A program made the position numbers and the translations under genes. From contig NZ_SUTJ01000005.1 of the NCBI RefSeq assembly GCF_015062915.1, positions 1 through 64,000 of the forward strand: a DNA stretch of 64,000 nt, given 5' to 3'. Position 1 is the stretch's first letter. Every line of letters starts with the position of its first letter. Below the pieces are notes generated by a model that was not told the DNA's origin, did not search any database, and saw only the letters and a list, made by a program, of their open reading frames with translations. The DNA comes from Methanobrevibacter thaueri. GTDB lineage: Archaea > Methanobacteriota > Methanobacteria > Methanobacteriales > Methanobacteriaceae. Shown here piece by piece: positions 40,354 to 49,166 of this stretch.

Positions 40354-42048
40354 CTAAATCACATCCTTTTCAAGTTTGTATTCACCAATCATCTCATTGA
40401 TTCCTGCTCCAGGAGGAAGCATAGGCAATGCCTCTTCGGAATCAATTACAACATTTAATAATACAGGTTCGTTATCTTTAATTGCACTGGATAATGCCTC
40501 TTTTGTCTCTCCAGGCTTGGTGATTCTAACTCCATTTACACCGAAACTTTCAGCAAGCTTTACAAAGTCAGGACTGTTTCCAAGTAATGTTTGTGAGTGT
40601 CTTTCATTATACAATAGGCTTTGCCATTGATATACCATACCGAGGGTCCTGTTTTCAAGGACAACTGCAATGACAGGTATGTCATATTCACGTACAGTGG
40701 CAAGCTCTTGGCAAACCATCAGGAATCCGCCGTCACCGTTTATTGACACGACAGGATCATCAGGGCATGCTACTTTAGCACCAATAGCTGCTGGGAATCC
40801 GAATCCCATGGTTCCAAGACCTCCTGATGAGATGAACTTACGTGGTTTTTGAGTGTCAAAGAAATGTGCAGCCCACATTTGATTTTGACCTACATCAGTT
40901 GTTAGAATAGCTTCAGGGCTTAATGCCTCTGCAATTTCCTTAATGACGCTTTGCGGTTTTAAAGGAACATCATCATAGCTAACACGAGGAAGCAATTCCT
41001 GTTTTTTCTGTTTAATCATGTTAGTCCAATCATTCACATCTGATGATACCTTATAATCTTTTAATACCTTATTTAAGGATGATAAAACATTTCTTGCATC
41101 TCCCACAATCGGCAGGTCAACCTCAACGTTCTTGCCTATTTCTGCAGGGTCTATATCAATATGAATGACCTTTGTATCCGGAACGAAACTGTCAAGTCTG
41201 CCGGTAGTCCTATCTGAAAATCTTACACCAATAGCTATTAATAAATCGGACTCGTTAATGTAATCGTTTGAAACCTTTCTTCCATGCATTCCAAGCATTC
41301 CCAATGCCAGGTCATCAGTTTCGTCAAATGCTCCTTTTCCTAAAAGTGAAGTCATTACTGGAGCGTTAATGGTATTTGCAAGTTCTTTCAACTCACAGCA
41401 TGCATTTGATATGATTACACCTGCACCGGCCAGAATCATTGGCTTTTTGGCCTGCTCAATCAGTTCACGAGCCTTCTTGATTTGCCTGATGTTTCCCTTA
41501 ACGGTTGGACTGTAACCTGGTGTCTCTATTAATGAATCGTCAAATCCTGTAAGTTCCCCTTCCTGAACTTCCTTAGGAACATCAATTAAAACAGGACCTG
41601 GCCTTCCAGTTGAAGCAATTTCAAAACTAGATTTAAGGATTGAAGGTATTAAATCTGGGTCTTTAGGTTGGTAACTGTATTTTACAATAGGCATTGTAAT
41701 TCCAACAATGTCCGCTTCCTGAAAAGCATCATTTCCAATTAAATGAGTAGGAACTTGACCGGTAATAGCTACTATTGGAGAAGAATCCATATAAGCTGTT
41801 CCAATACCTGTTACAAGGTTGGTTGCACCAGGGCCTGAAGTGGCCAAACACACTCCCACACGACCGGATGCCCTTGCATAACCGTCAGCTGCATGAGCTG
41901 CGCATTGTTCGTGTCTTACCAGTATATGATCGATGTCCGCATCATATAGCATGTCATAGAATGGTATGGTCTGTCCACCAGGATAACCAAATATTGTTTT
42001 AACCCCCATATTCTTGAGGGATTCAATTATCGCTTCTCCGCCTCTCAT
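40354..42048 (-). CDS. ilvB: Acetolactate synthase large (catalytic) subunit
   Basis: ThDP- and FAD-dependent enzyme of 564 residues that condenses two pyruvates, or pyruvate with 2-oxobutyrate. Present are the N-terminal FGYPGGQTIPFYD and the catalytic-glutamate region VRHEQCAAHAADGYARASG. The ThDP-binding GDGGF motif leads to the matching Asn in LENRTLGM, and GLGTMGFGFPAAIGA is also intact. First gene of ilvB-ilvN-carbonic anhydrase. A leader of less than 90 bp separates it from the divergent DUF2085 gene, and no attenuator-like hairpin was seen there. Confidence 0.96.
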   Translation of the reverse strand: MRGGEAIIESLKNMGVKTIFGYPGGQTIPFYDMLYDADIDHILVRHEQCAAHAADGYARASGRVGVCLATSGPGATNLVTGIGTAYMDSSPIVAITGQVPTHLIGNDAFQEADIVGITMPIVKYSYQPKDPDLIPSILKSSFEIASTGRPGPVLIDVPKEVQEGELTGFDDSLIETPGYSPTVKGNIRQIKKARELIEQAKKPMILAGAGVIISNACCELKELANTINAPVMTSLLGKGAFDETDDLALGMLGMHGRKVSNDYINESDLLIAIGVRFSDRTTGRLDSFVPDTKVIHIDIDPAEIGKNVEVDLPIVGDARNVLSSLNKVLKDYKVSSDVNDWTNMIKQKKQELLPRVSYDDVPLKPQSVIKEIAEALSPEAILTTDVGQNQMWAAHFFDTQKPRKFISSGGLGTMGFGFPAAIGAKVACPDDPVVSINGDGGFLMVCQELATVREYDIPVIAVVLENRTLGMVYQWQSLLYNERHSQTLLGNSPDFVKLAESFGVNGVRITKPGETKEALSSAIKDNEPVLLNVVIDSEEALPMLPPGAGINEMIGEYKLEKDVI

Positions 42049-42144
42049 TTTAAAAACCTTTTTATATATTATAAGATTACTTATGAATACAAAAATATAT
42101 ATAATTATTGAATTAATACTATTGTTAGCAACTTGTGTGATAAA

Positions 42145-42477
42145 ATGGAATTCACTAAATACTTATGTCACAGAATCCCTGAAAGGAGTTTTTTCATTAA
42201 CGGCCATCAGTTTCCAGTATGTGCAAGATGCACAGGTTTTTATACCGGACTGGTCGTTTATTTAGTATTTAACTTCTTTTACCATCATCCTTACGATTGG
42301 AATATGCTATTCATCTCCATGATCCTGATGGTTCCGGTTGCAATCGATGGATTCACACAGTACTTCGGCCCAAGGGAAAGCACCAACACCTTAAGGTTCG
42401 CAACAGGTTTCATTGGTGGAGTAGGCCTTATAATCTTTTTTAAAATAATAATCAGGTGGATTTTATATGTATTGTAA
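42145..42477 (+). CDS. DUF2085 family membrane protein
   Basis: 110 residues. Begins KYLCHRIPERSFFINGHQFPVCARCTGFYTG, the cysteine- and histidine-containing signature of DUF2085, then has about three membrane segments. Function of the family is unknown; the Cys/His pattern suggests metal binding at the membrane face. The frame is open to a TTG at 42133, but the ATG at 42145 has GTGAT four bases before it. It overlaps the next gene by 11 bp, so the two are translationally linked. Confidence 0.85.
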   Translation: MEFTKYLCHRIPERSFFINGHQFPVCARCTGFYTGLVVYLVFNFFYHHPYDWNMLFISMILMVPVAIDGFTQYFGPRESTNTLRFATGFIGGVGLIIFFKIIIRWILYVL

Positions 42478-42715
42478 AAATTGCGGTGAGGAAAATCCGG
42501 AAAATGCAGTTTACTGCAGAAACTGCGGTACAAAATTAATAGAAGAAGTTAAAAAAACAGAAATAATAGAGGAACCACAAACATATCAAAATCAGCAAAG
42601 TACAACAACCACCTCAACAGGAAATAATGATAGTTCCGACTGGATGAACTGCTGCATTTGCCTTGTTGTAATATTTATTGTGTTTGGAATATTTGGAGCA
42701 ATATTCCACATTTAA
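42467..42715 (+). CDS. Zinc-ribbon protein with C-terminal membrane anchor
   Basis: 82 residues. The N-terminal zinc ribbon is YCKNCGEENPENAVYCRNCGTKL (Cys3, Cys6, Cys17, Cys20), followed by a Ser/Thr/Gln-rich linker and a single membrane segment (about 59-82) that itself holds two cysteines. Probably a membrane-tethered adaptor; no function known. AGGTGGA lies within the end of the DUF2085 gene at correct spacing. Its stop shares TTAA with the convergent argF stop. Confidence 0.8.
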   Translation: MYCKNCGEENPENAVYCRNCGTKLIEEVKKTEIIEEPQTYQNQQSTTTTSTGNNDSSDWMNCCICLVVIFIVFGIFGAIFHI

Positions 42716-43620
42716 TCTTTTAAATAATAGTATAAAACAGCTTTTTGGGCATGCATCCTGTTTTCCGCCTCGTCATAGATTACGGATTGCGGCCCGTCAA
42801 TAACCTCAGCGGTCACTTCCTGACCTCTAATGGCAGGTAGGCAATGCATGAAAATAGCTCCATCATTGGCGAGACCCATCAAGTCTGAATTAACCTGGAA
42901 TGGTGCGAAATCTATTTCTCTTTGTTTTGCTTCCGCTTCATCACCCATACTTACCCATACGTCAGTGAAAACCGCATCGACATTCTGCAATGCCAATCCT
43001 ATATCATCGGTTATTGTTATTTCAGTATTATTTTCATCAGCGTATTCCTGAGCAGTCTTTAAGATGTTTTCATTAGGTTCATATCCTTTAGGACAAGCAA
43101 GGGACATGTCCATTCCGAGTAACGGAGCAATGAGTAAAAGGGAATTTGAAACGTTGTTTCCGTCACCTACAAAGCAGATTTTCTTACCTTCCCAATCGCC
43201 TAAATGTTCTTTTATTGTTAACATGTCAGCCAATGCTTGGCAAGGGTGTTCCAAATCAGTGAGTCCATTGATTACAGGCACATCAGAGTGTTTAGCCAGT
43301 TCCTCAACATCACCGTGTTTGATGGCACGAATCATGATTCCATCAACGAAGCGGCTCAATACCTTAGCTGTATCGGAAATCGGTTCGCCTCTTCCCATCT
43401 GAAGATCATTGGAGGATAAAAAGATTGCTCTTCCACCTAATTGGTACATTCCAACATCAAAAGAGACTCTGGTACGGGTTGATGACTTTTGAAAAATCAT
43501 TGCTAAAGTCTTTCCTTCAAGAGGCTTTTCCTCAACTTCGCCCGCTTTAATTTTACTAGCTAAATCTAAAATGTATTTGACATCGTCTTTAATATCACTA
43601 ACTGATAACAAACTGCTCAT
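42712..43620 (-). CDS. argF: Ornithine carbamoyltransferase
   Basis: Forms citrulline from ornithine and carbamoyl phosphate in arginine synthesis. The 302-residue protein has the carbamoyl-phosphate loop SSTRTR (46-51), HPCQALADMLT, the ornithine motif DVWVSMGDE and the HCLPA motif near residue 268. GGGG precedes the ATG. It is monocistronic and its stop codon overlaps that of the convergent zinc-ribbon gene. Confidence 0.96.
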   Translation of the reverse strand: MSSLLSVSDIKDDVKYILDLASKIKAGEVEEKPLEGKTLAMIFQKSSTRTRVSFDVGMYQLGGRAIFLSSNDLQMGRGEPISDTAKVLSRFVDGIMIRAIKHGDVEELAKHSDVPVINGLTDLEHPCQALADMLTIKEHLGDWEGKKICFVGDGNNVSNSLLLIAPLLGMDMSLACPKGYEPNENILKTAQEYADENNTEITITDDIGLALQNVDAVFTDVWVSMGDEAEAKQREIDFAPFQVNSDLMGLANDGAIFMHCLPAIRGQEVTAEVIDGPQSVIYDEAENRMHAQKAVLYYYLKD

Positions 43621-43683
43621 TAAAATTCCCCTAAATAATCATAAGAAAAATAAATATATTTGATTTATATATATTAAATGTTT

Positions 43684-44424
43684 CTATGATTTCATTTTAT
43701 ATCTGATATCCCTGAGAGTTGATATCACAGGAACCAAAAGGAACAGGTAGATGAACTTCCTTGAAACATTGAAATCCAAAAGATTCACAACCACAGTTAA
43801 TGCCATGATAATGATAAGTGTGTTGAATATATATCTGTTTTCCTTTTTTGAGGGTTTGTTTTCCAGAAATCCCCTATTATATGCATACATGTACATCAAA
43901 AGGAAAAATACTAATGTCAAGAATACATTTATTCCAAACACGACTTCCGCTAAGAAATAATGGGAATAAGAACCTATGAGTGATGTTGAAAATGGAATGA
44001 ATGAAATTGAAGCCAGATACAGGATATTTATCCATAAATATGGCATGTTTAAAGAATTTATTTTAATAAATTCATGGTGATATATCCAAAATGAACTGAC
44101 AAGGATGAAACTGACGATAGTTACGCCAACGGTAGGAAAAATAGACTGTAAAAAGGCCGAAAAATCACCGGAAGTCAGCAATTGTGCTTCAGGCAATGCT
44201 ATACCGAAAACCAAAAGGGTCATTACCATACCGAAAATGCCGTCTGTCAAGCCCAGCACCCTTCCGGGATCAATATCCATATCCCTTTCAAATGATTGCA
44301 TGAACCTTTGATAAAAACCTGTTTTGATATTATCCACTTTTTTTTCAACGGAAGGTTTGCCTGAGTACTTATCCTTTAGTTCACGAGTGAGATTTCTGAT
44401 TTTTTCAATATCCTCATCATCCAT
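43684..44424 (-). CDS. TMEM175 (DUF1211) family potassium channel-like protein
   Basis: 246 residues from the first ATG. A charged N-terminal helix region (1-50) precedes the DUF1211 core: RVLGLTDGIFGMVMTLL (TM1, the channel-filter helix of TMEM175 proteins), then about five more membrane segments. Predicted potassium-permeable channel. The start is uncertain. The frame stays open and protein-like upstream to codon ATT at 44514, which directly follows an AGGTGAT ribosome binding site, while the ATG at 44424 has no clear site. There is no ATG, GTG or TTG between, so a non-standard start or a base error is possible. It follows purD with about 30 bp between if the longer form is used. Confidence 0.78.
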   Translation of the reverse strand: MDDEDIEKIRNLTRELKDKYSGKPSVEKKVDNIKTGFYQRFMQSFERDMDIDPGRVLGLTDGIFGMVMTLLVFGIALPEAQLLTSGDFSAFLQSIFPTVGVTIVSFILVSSFWIYHHEFIKINSLNMPYLWINILYLASISFIPFSTSLIGSYSHYFLAEVVFGINVFLTLVFFLLMYMYAYNRGFLENKPSKKENRYIFNTLIIIMALTVVVNLLDFNVSRKFIYLFLLVPVISTLRDIRYKMKS

Positions 44425-44542
44425 CTCTTCATTTATCTCTGAGAGTTCTTTATTGATGAATTCTTTTAAATCAGAATTTCCTACAAGATTTTCAAGCTCT
44501 TCCTGTTTGATAATATCACCTAAAAAAAGAGAAAAAGAAATT

Positions 44543-45853
44543 TTAGTTTAAAATTTCTTTCATGTGTTCTACACGTTTGTTTACAAGTTCTGTTGTACCG
44601 ACATCCCTTCTGTGGTAAACATTACCTTTAACAAACTCGCATGCCTTTTCAGCTATTTTTTCAGCTTCTTCAATGGATTCACCACTGGCTACAATGCCTA
44701 ATGCCCTTGAACCGGACAGGTGAATACCATCATCTTCTTGAGATACTGCCGCATAGAAGACTTTTGCACCTAAATCTTCAATAGCTTCCTCATCAACTTC
44801 AATCAATTCACCGGCATATTCGGTTTCAGGATATCCGTCAGGCACAATGTATTTGCACACGCTTGCCTTGTCTTCAAATTCAACCTCATCAAGGTTTCCG
44901 TCAACAATAGCTTGACAAACATCAACGAGAGGTGTTTTAAGTAAAGGCAATACGTTCATTGCTTCAGGGTCTCCGAATCTTGCATTGTATTCAATGAGTT
45001 TCGGTCCGTCAGCGGTTAACATGAATTGTCCATATAGAATACCTTTGTATGGTTCTGCTTCTTCAGCAATGGCTTTAATAGTTGCTTTCATGATTTCTAC
45101 TGCTTTGTCATAGTCATCTTGACTTAAGAATGGCAATAATCCTCCAACATCAGAGTATGAGCCCATTCCACCAGTGATTGCTCCGACATCGCCTTCAAAT
45201 GCATGAGGATGGTCCTGTGCTGCAGGCATTGGTGCCAAGTGTTCACCGTCACAGAATGCCTGGATAGTGAATTCTTCACCGATGAGTCTTTCTTCTATGA
45301 TAACCTGTGCAAATCCGCCCATGACATTATCGATTACTTCACAGGAGTATTCTTTTGCCTCTTCATTGTCTTTTAAATGGTCACCGACGATTTTAACTCC
45401 TTTACCACCAGTCAATCCGACAGGTTTGACCACTACATCACGGTCGAATTCATCCAAGAATGCGGAAACATCATCGGAATTGTCAAACACTTTATATACG
45501 AGTGATCCTTCGATTTCATAGTCCTCGAAGAGTTTTCTCATGAATGACTTGTCGGTTTCAATGCGTGCGGCACTTTGGGTAGGTCCGACACATTTGATTC
45601 CATTTTTTTGAAGCTCATCGACTATTCCTTTTCCAAGAGGAGCTTCAGGACCGATAAATGCAATGTCAATGCCTTTTTCAACGGCATATTCAGCTACTTT
45701 TTCTACTTCTCCCTCATCACCTTGTTTGAATTCAGCGATTTTGGACATTCCAGGGTTTACTTTGCTCATGTAACAGTAAAGCTCCACATCGTCTTTCAAT
45801 CCGTCAGCGATAGCATGTTCACGAGCACCAGTTCCAACTACTAAAACCTTCAT
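44543..45853 (-). CDS. purD: Phosphoribosylamine-glycine ligase (GAR synthetase)
   Basis: ATP-grasp enzyme of purine synthesis, 436 residues. N-terminal [15 protein letters not shown] and [16 protein letters not shown] are family motifs. The ATP-grasp core includes [18 protein letters not shown] and [25 protein letters not shown] is 9 bp before the ATG. Upstream, divergent, is a membrane-anchored Ig-like protein; downstream is the TMEM175-like gene. Confidence 0.95.
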   Translation of the reverse strand: MKVLVVGTGAREHAIADGLKDDVELYCYMSKVNPGMSKIAEFKQGDEGEVEKVAEYAVEKGIDIAFIGPEAPLGKGIVDELQKNGIKCVGPTQSAARIETDKSFMRKLFEDYEIEGSLVYKVFDNSDDVSAFLDEFDRDVVVKPVGLTGGKGVKIVGDHLKDNEEAKEYSCEVIDNVMGGFAQVIIEERLIGEEFTIQAFCDGEHLAPMPAAQDHPHAFEGDVGAITGGMGSYSDVGGLLPFLSQDDYDKAVEIMKATIKAIAEEAEPYKGILYGQFMLTADGPKLIEYNARFGDPEAMNVLPLLKTPLVDVCQAIVDGNLDEVEFEDKASVCKYIVPDGYPETEYAGELIEVDEEAIEDLGAKVFYAAVSQEDDGIHLSGSRALGIVASGESIEEAEKIAEKACEFVKGNVYHRRDVGTTELVNKRVEHMKEILN

Positions 45854-45948
45854 GATTAAGTCTCCTATTGTTTTAAGTTATATCTTTAAAAATATTTAAC
45901 ACTATCTTAAAATATTATGAATAACATACATCATATTGGTGAATGGCT

Positions 45949-46605
45949 ATGAATAGGAATAACATATTAATAGCATTAATCATTATCGTTGTTATCATTT
46001 TGGGAGTGTTTGTATTTACACAACTGCACAGCGGCATCAACGATGATGGTAAAGTAAGTACAGAAATTAAATTCTTAAGTACTGACGCTTTGAAGAATGG
46101 TGAAGCGGTCCAGTTCCAACTTAAGGATAAAGAAGGTAACGCACTATCAGGTCAAAACGTCACAATCATATTTACAGAAGAAGGCACTAATCAAACTTAC
46201 GCAATAATCACTGACAATGATGGTAAGGGGTCACTGGTCTTAAACAATGAAGCTCCCGGAAGCTATGATGTTAGAGTATATTATAAGGGAAACATTAGAT
46301 ATGATGGATGCAGTGCAAAACAAACAATAAAAATTGAAGAAGGAACCGCAGAAACAAGCAGTTCCTCCGATTCAGGCGAACAAAGCACTTCAACACCTGT
46401 ACAAAGCAATTCAAGTGCAGGAACTTCATTATATAACGGAAATTCCAGTTCCCAAGGACCTCTACACTACGATAGCCAATACAATTTCTATTATGACGAC
46501 AACGGCATTATTCGTGGTGGTCAAAGCGACGGAATGTCTGCGGACTATGTGAGAAACTCATACTCCTCAGGCGAAATGATTGACGCAGATGGCAACTTAC
46601 AATAG
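45949..46605 (+). CDS. Membrane-anchored protein with one Ig-like domain
   Basis: 218 residues. An N-terminal membrane segment (about 5-25, ILIALIIIVVIILGVFVF) acts as uncleaved anchor or signal. Residues about 40-130 form one beta-sandwich like the Ig-like repeats of the adhesins (LSGQNVTIIFTEEG, GKGSLVLNNEAPGSYDVRVYYKG). The rest is Ser/Thr-rich then Tyr/Asp-rich, extracellular by inference. The frame has an ATG at 45943, but GGTGA lies six bases before the second ATG (45949) and directly abuts the first, so I use the second. Function unknown; a small surface protein. Confidence 0.75.
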   Translation: MNRNNILIALIIIVVIILGVFVFTQLHSGINDDGKVSTEIKFLSTDALKNGEAVQFQLKDKEGNALSGQNVTIIFTEEGTNQTYAIITDNDGKGSLVLNNEAPGSYDVRVYYKGNIRYDGCSAKQTIKIEEGTAETSSSSDSGEQSTSTPVQSNSSAGTSLYNGNSSSQGPLHYDSQYNFYYDDNGIIRGGQSDGMSADYVRNSYSSGEMIDADGNLQ

Positions 46606-46650
46606 CCATCTTTTCTTTTTCTTTTTTTTAAATCATATCATCATCAATAT

Positions 46651-46711
46651 CTTTAAATACTAACACTTGCATATACAAGTGTATTATTGCATATGCAAGA
46701 GAGGTTAATTT
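46651..46711 (+). promoter_or_regulatory. Twin palindromic operators over the MATE-marR promoter
   Basis: TATA-like CTTTAAATA (46651-46659) is followed by two palindromes. The first is ACACTTG-CATATA-CAAGTGT (46663-46682, one mismatched pair). The second is TTGCATATGCAA (46687-46698, perfect). Their centres are exactly 20 bp apart, on the same face of the helix, and they cover the expected transcription start. GAGGT follows as the ribosome binding site. The MarR protein encoded in the same operon is the likely ligand. Confidence 0.75.
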
Positions 46712-48085
46712 ATGGAAAAGAATGATAACATTGAAATGATTACTGGAGACCCGAAAAAAGCTATCAACAAACTGTCAGTACCAATCATTGCAAGCATGTT
46801 TCTAATATTTGCAAACAACATCATCGACAGCATATGGGTGGCTGGACTCGGTGCAGAACCATTAGCTGCATTAGGATACATCACACCATTATTCATGGTT
46901 TTAATTGGAATCGGAAACGGTATTGGAGCAGGTGGTAACTCACTGATATCACGTTACATCGGAGCTGAAAACACCAAATCAGCAAACAATGCTGCAATAC
47001 ACAACCTAATTTTGGGAATAATACTGTCAATAGTCGTTTCAATAATTCTTTTGACATTCCTGGAACCTTTGCTTAAGGTAATGGGAGCAACAGACGTTTT
47101 AAGTTATGCAATGGAATATGGAGTGATCATCTTTGCATTTGCATTTGCAATGCTTCTTCCGCCAATCTTCGGAGGAGCGTTCAGAGCTGAAGGGGACGTT
47201 AAAAGGGCAACACTGCCTATTGCAATAACAGCAGTTGTTAACATGGTCATTGACCCAATCTTCATCTACACATTAAATCTTGGAGTTGCAGGAGCCGCAT
47301 GGGCAACAGTGCTTGCACATATACTCTCCATTGCTGCAATGCTTTACTGGATGCTGATTAAAAAGGACACATACCTTAAATACGGAAGGGAATATTTCCA
47401 CAATAACCTAAGCATGTATAAGGACATTCTGGTTGTAGGTATTCCGGCAAGCCTTGAACAGCTCATCCTCTCTGCATTGACCATTGTGGTTAATTTCATG
47501 CTCACACTGGTTTCAGGACCGGTTGCCGTGGCAGTTTATACTGCAGGATGGAGAATAATCAACCTTGGAATGCTTCCAGCAATAGGCGTTGGAACCGCTT
47601 CAATTTCAGTGGCAGGAGTTGCATTCGGAGCCCGCAAATATGAAAACCTAAGGGTTACAGCAAGATACGCAGTTAAAATAGCTTTGGCAGCTTCAATTAT
47701 TGTCTGCATAATCCTTATAATATTCTCAAACCAAATTGCATTGATATTCTCATATTCCGAAAGCAGTTCCCATCTCGCACCAATGATTGCCGGATTCCTG
47801 CAAATCATGAGCCTGTTCATCTTATATGTGCCGTTTGGAGCAAGTGCCGGTAACGTCTTCCAAGGGGTTGGAAAGGGAACAATCTCATTTGCATTGACCA
47901 CATTCAGGGAATTCATACTGGTATTGATCTTTGCATATGTTCTCGGATTCGTATTCAACATGGGAGAATTCGGAATATATTGCGGAATGCTTTTAGGAGG
48001 AGGATTAGGTTCCCTCATCTGTTACGCATGCATTGAACTTTACATAAATAAACTGATAAGGGGCCGAGACAATGGCATTCGATGA
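46712..48085 (+). CDS. MATE family efflux transporter
   Basis: 457 residues with about 12 membrane segments in two related halves, starting DPKKAINKLSVPIIASMF (the family's usual opening) and ILVVGIPASLEQLILSAL at the second half. It exports cationic or hydrophobic compounds using a Na+ or H+ gradient. First gene of a three-gene operon with a MarR regulator (14-bp overlap) and a nitroreductase, a typical drug- or stress-response unit. Regulation is probably autogenous repression through the twin palindromes just upstream. Confidence 0.92.
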   Translation: MEKNDNIEMITGDPKKAINKLSVPIIASMFLIFANNIIDSIWVAGLGAEPLAALGYITPLFMVLIGIGNGIGAGGNSLISRYIGAENTKSANNAAIHNLILGIILSIVVSIILLTFLEPLLKVMGATDVLSYAMEYGVIIFAFAFAMLLPPIFGGAFRAEGDVKRATLPIAITAVVNMVIDPIFIYTLNLGVAGAAWATVLAHILSIAAMLYWMLIKKDTYLKYGREYFHNNLSMYKDILVVGIPASLEQLILSALTIVVNFMLTLVSGPVAVAVYTAGWRIINLGMLPAIGVGTASISVAGVAFGARKYENLRVTARYAVKIALAASIIVCIILIIFSNQIALIFSYSESSSHLAPMIAGFLQIMSLFILYVPFGASAGNVFQGVGKGTISFALTTFREFILVLIFAYVLGFVFNMGEFGIYCGMLLGGGLGSLICYACIELYINKLIRGRDNGIR

Positions 48086-48488
48086 TGACATTCCAGTATC
48101 CCCATTGCTTTCCCTTCTTCATAGGAAACAGACAACCTTCCTGAACAATAAGCTGAAGGATGTGGAGTTGGGTTCAGGACTATACCCATTGCTTGTAAAA
48201 TCATACAAAAACAAGGGGATAAGTCAGGAGGAACTGGCTGAAGCCCTTCACATAAATGAAAGCACAGTTACAAGAAACCTTGAAAAGCTAGAAAACAAAG
48301 GTTTGATAACCAGAACCCCTCAAAAAAGGAAAAAAATCATAAACGTTACCTCAGAAGGTGCCAAAATAGCTCAAACAGTAATGAATTATGATAATGAGTG
48401 GGATGACATACTAAAAAAATCATTGGATGATGAAGAATTTGACAATTTCAGAAATATGCTTATAAAAATCTGTGAGGATTTAATATGA
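48072..48488 (+). CDS. MarR family transcriptional regulator
   Basis: 138-residue winged-helix protein. The recognition region is GISQEELAEALHINESTVTRNLEKLENKGLI (about residues 49-79) and the wing is RTPQKRKKIINVT. C-terminal helices form the dimer. MarR proteins release DNA on binding phenolic or other ligands. It overlaps the transporter by 14 bp and the nitroreductase by 4 bp (ATGA), so all three are translated together. It probably represses its own operon through the two palindromes at 46663-46698. Confidence 0.92.
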   Translation: MAFDDDIPVSPLLSLLHRKQTTFLNNKLKDVELGSGLYPLLVKSYKNKGISQEELAEALHINESTVTRNLEKLENKGLITRTPQKRKKIINVTSEGAKIAQTVMNYDNEWDDILKKSLDDEEFDNFRNMLIKICEDLI

Positions 48489-49018
48489 ACGAGACAATCG
48501 AAAACCTAAAGACAAGAAGAAGTATCAGAAAATTCAAGGACGAACAAATCTCAGATGAAGATTTAAAAACCATATTGGAAGCTGGAACCTATGCTCCAAC
48601 CGGAAGAGGACTGCAATCACCAAAAATAGTTGTGATTCAAAACCCTGACACCATCAAGGAACTTTCCGCTTGGAACAGGAGCTTTTTCCCAACTGAAATG
48701 CCGGAGGATATGGATCCGTTCTATGGAGGCAAAACATTGCTAATCGTTTTGGCCGACAGTGAAGTGCCAACCTGGAAAGAGGACGGAGCTAGCGTATTGG
48801 CTGTTCTAGTGAACGCTGCCCATGCAGTTGGTGTCGGATCTTGCTGGATTCACAGGGCATATGATGAGTTTTCAAGCGAAAAGGGTAAGGAGCTCTTGAA
48901 AGAATGGGGAATTCCTGAAACCTACGAGGGAATTGGCCATGTTGTGTTAGGCTACAGTGATATGGAATCACCTGAACCACTGCCTAGAAAAGAGGATTAC
49001 ATCCACTATGTGGACTGA
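48485..49018 (+). CDS. Nitroreductase family flavoprotein
   Basis: 177 residues. The FMN-binding N terminus RRSIRKFKDEQIS (11-23) and GTYAPTGRGLQSPKIVVI are family motifs; the C-terminal GIGHVVLGYSDMESPEPLPRK closes the FMN site. FMN-dependent NAD(P)H oxidoreductase of unknown substrate, probably quinone-like or nitro compounds. Last gene of the MATE-marR operon, start overlapping the marR stop (ATGA) with GAGGAT upstream. Confidence 0.9.
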   Translation: MNETIENLKTRRSIRKFKDEQISDEDLKTILEAGTYAPTGRGLQSPKIVVIQNPDTIKELSAWNRSFFPTEMPEDMDPFYGGKTLLIVLADSEVPTWKEDGASVLAVLVNAAHAVGVGSCWIHRAYDEFSSEKGKELLKEWGIPETYEGIGHVVLGYSDMESPEPLPRKEDYIHYVD

Positions 49019-49043
49019 ATTTGAAAAAATATATACTATTCAA

Positions 49044-49122
49044 TCTTAAATACATTGATGAATTGGAAGCAAGGAATACTCACCTATTCCGATTCATAAC
49101 AATGTCTATCTGACATTTTAAA
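49044..49122 (+). ncRNA. Possible C/D box-like small RNA or terminator hairpin
   Basis: The 148 bp between convergent genes hold TGATGA (49056-49061, a C-box match), CTGA (49110-49113, a D-box match) and flanking TTAAA / TTTAA that could close a kink-turn stem. Between the boxes is an inverted repeat GGAATA / TATTCC (49073-49078 with 49085-49090), which may instead be a simple terminator hairpin. No clear C' or D' boxes were found, so confidence is low. Confidence 0.25.
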
Positions 49123-49166
49123 AATTACTTAAAAAAAGAAGTTAAAGATGAGTTAAATTTACCCAT

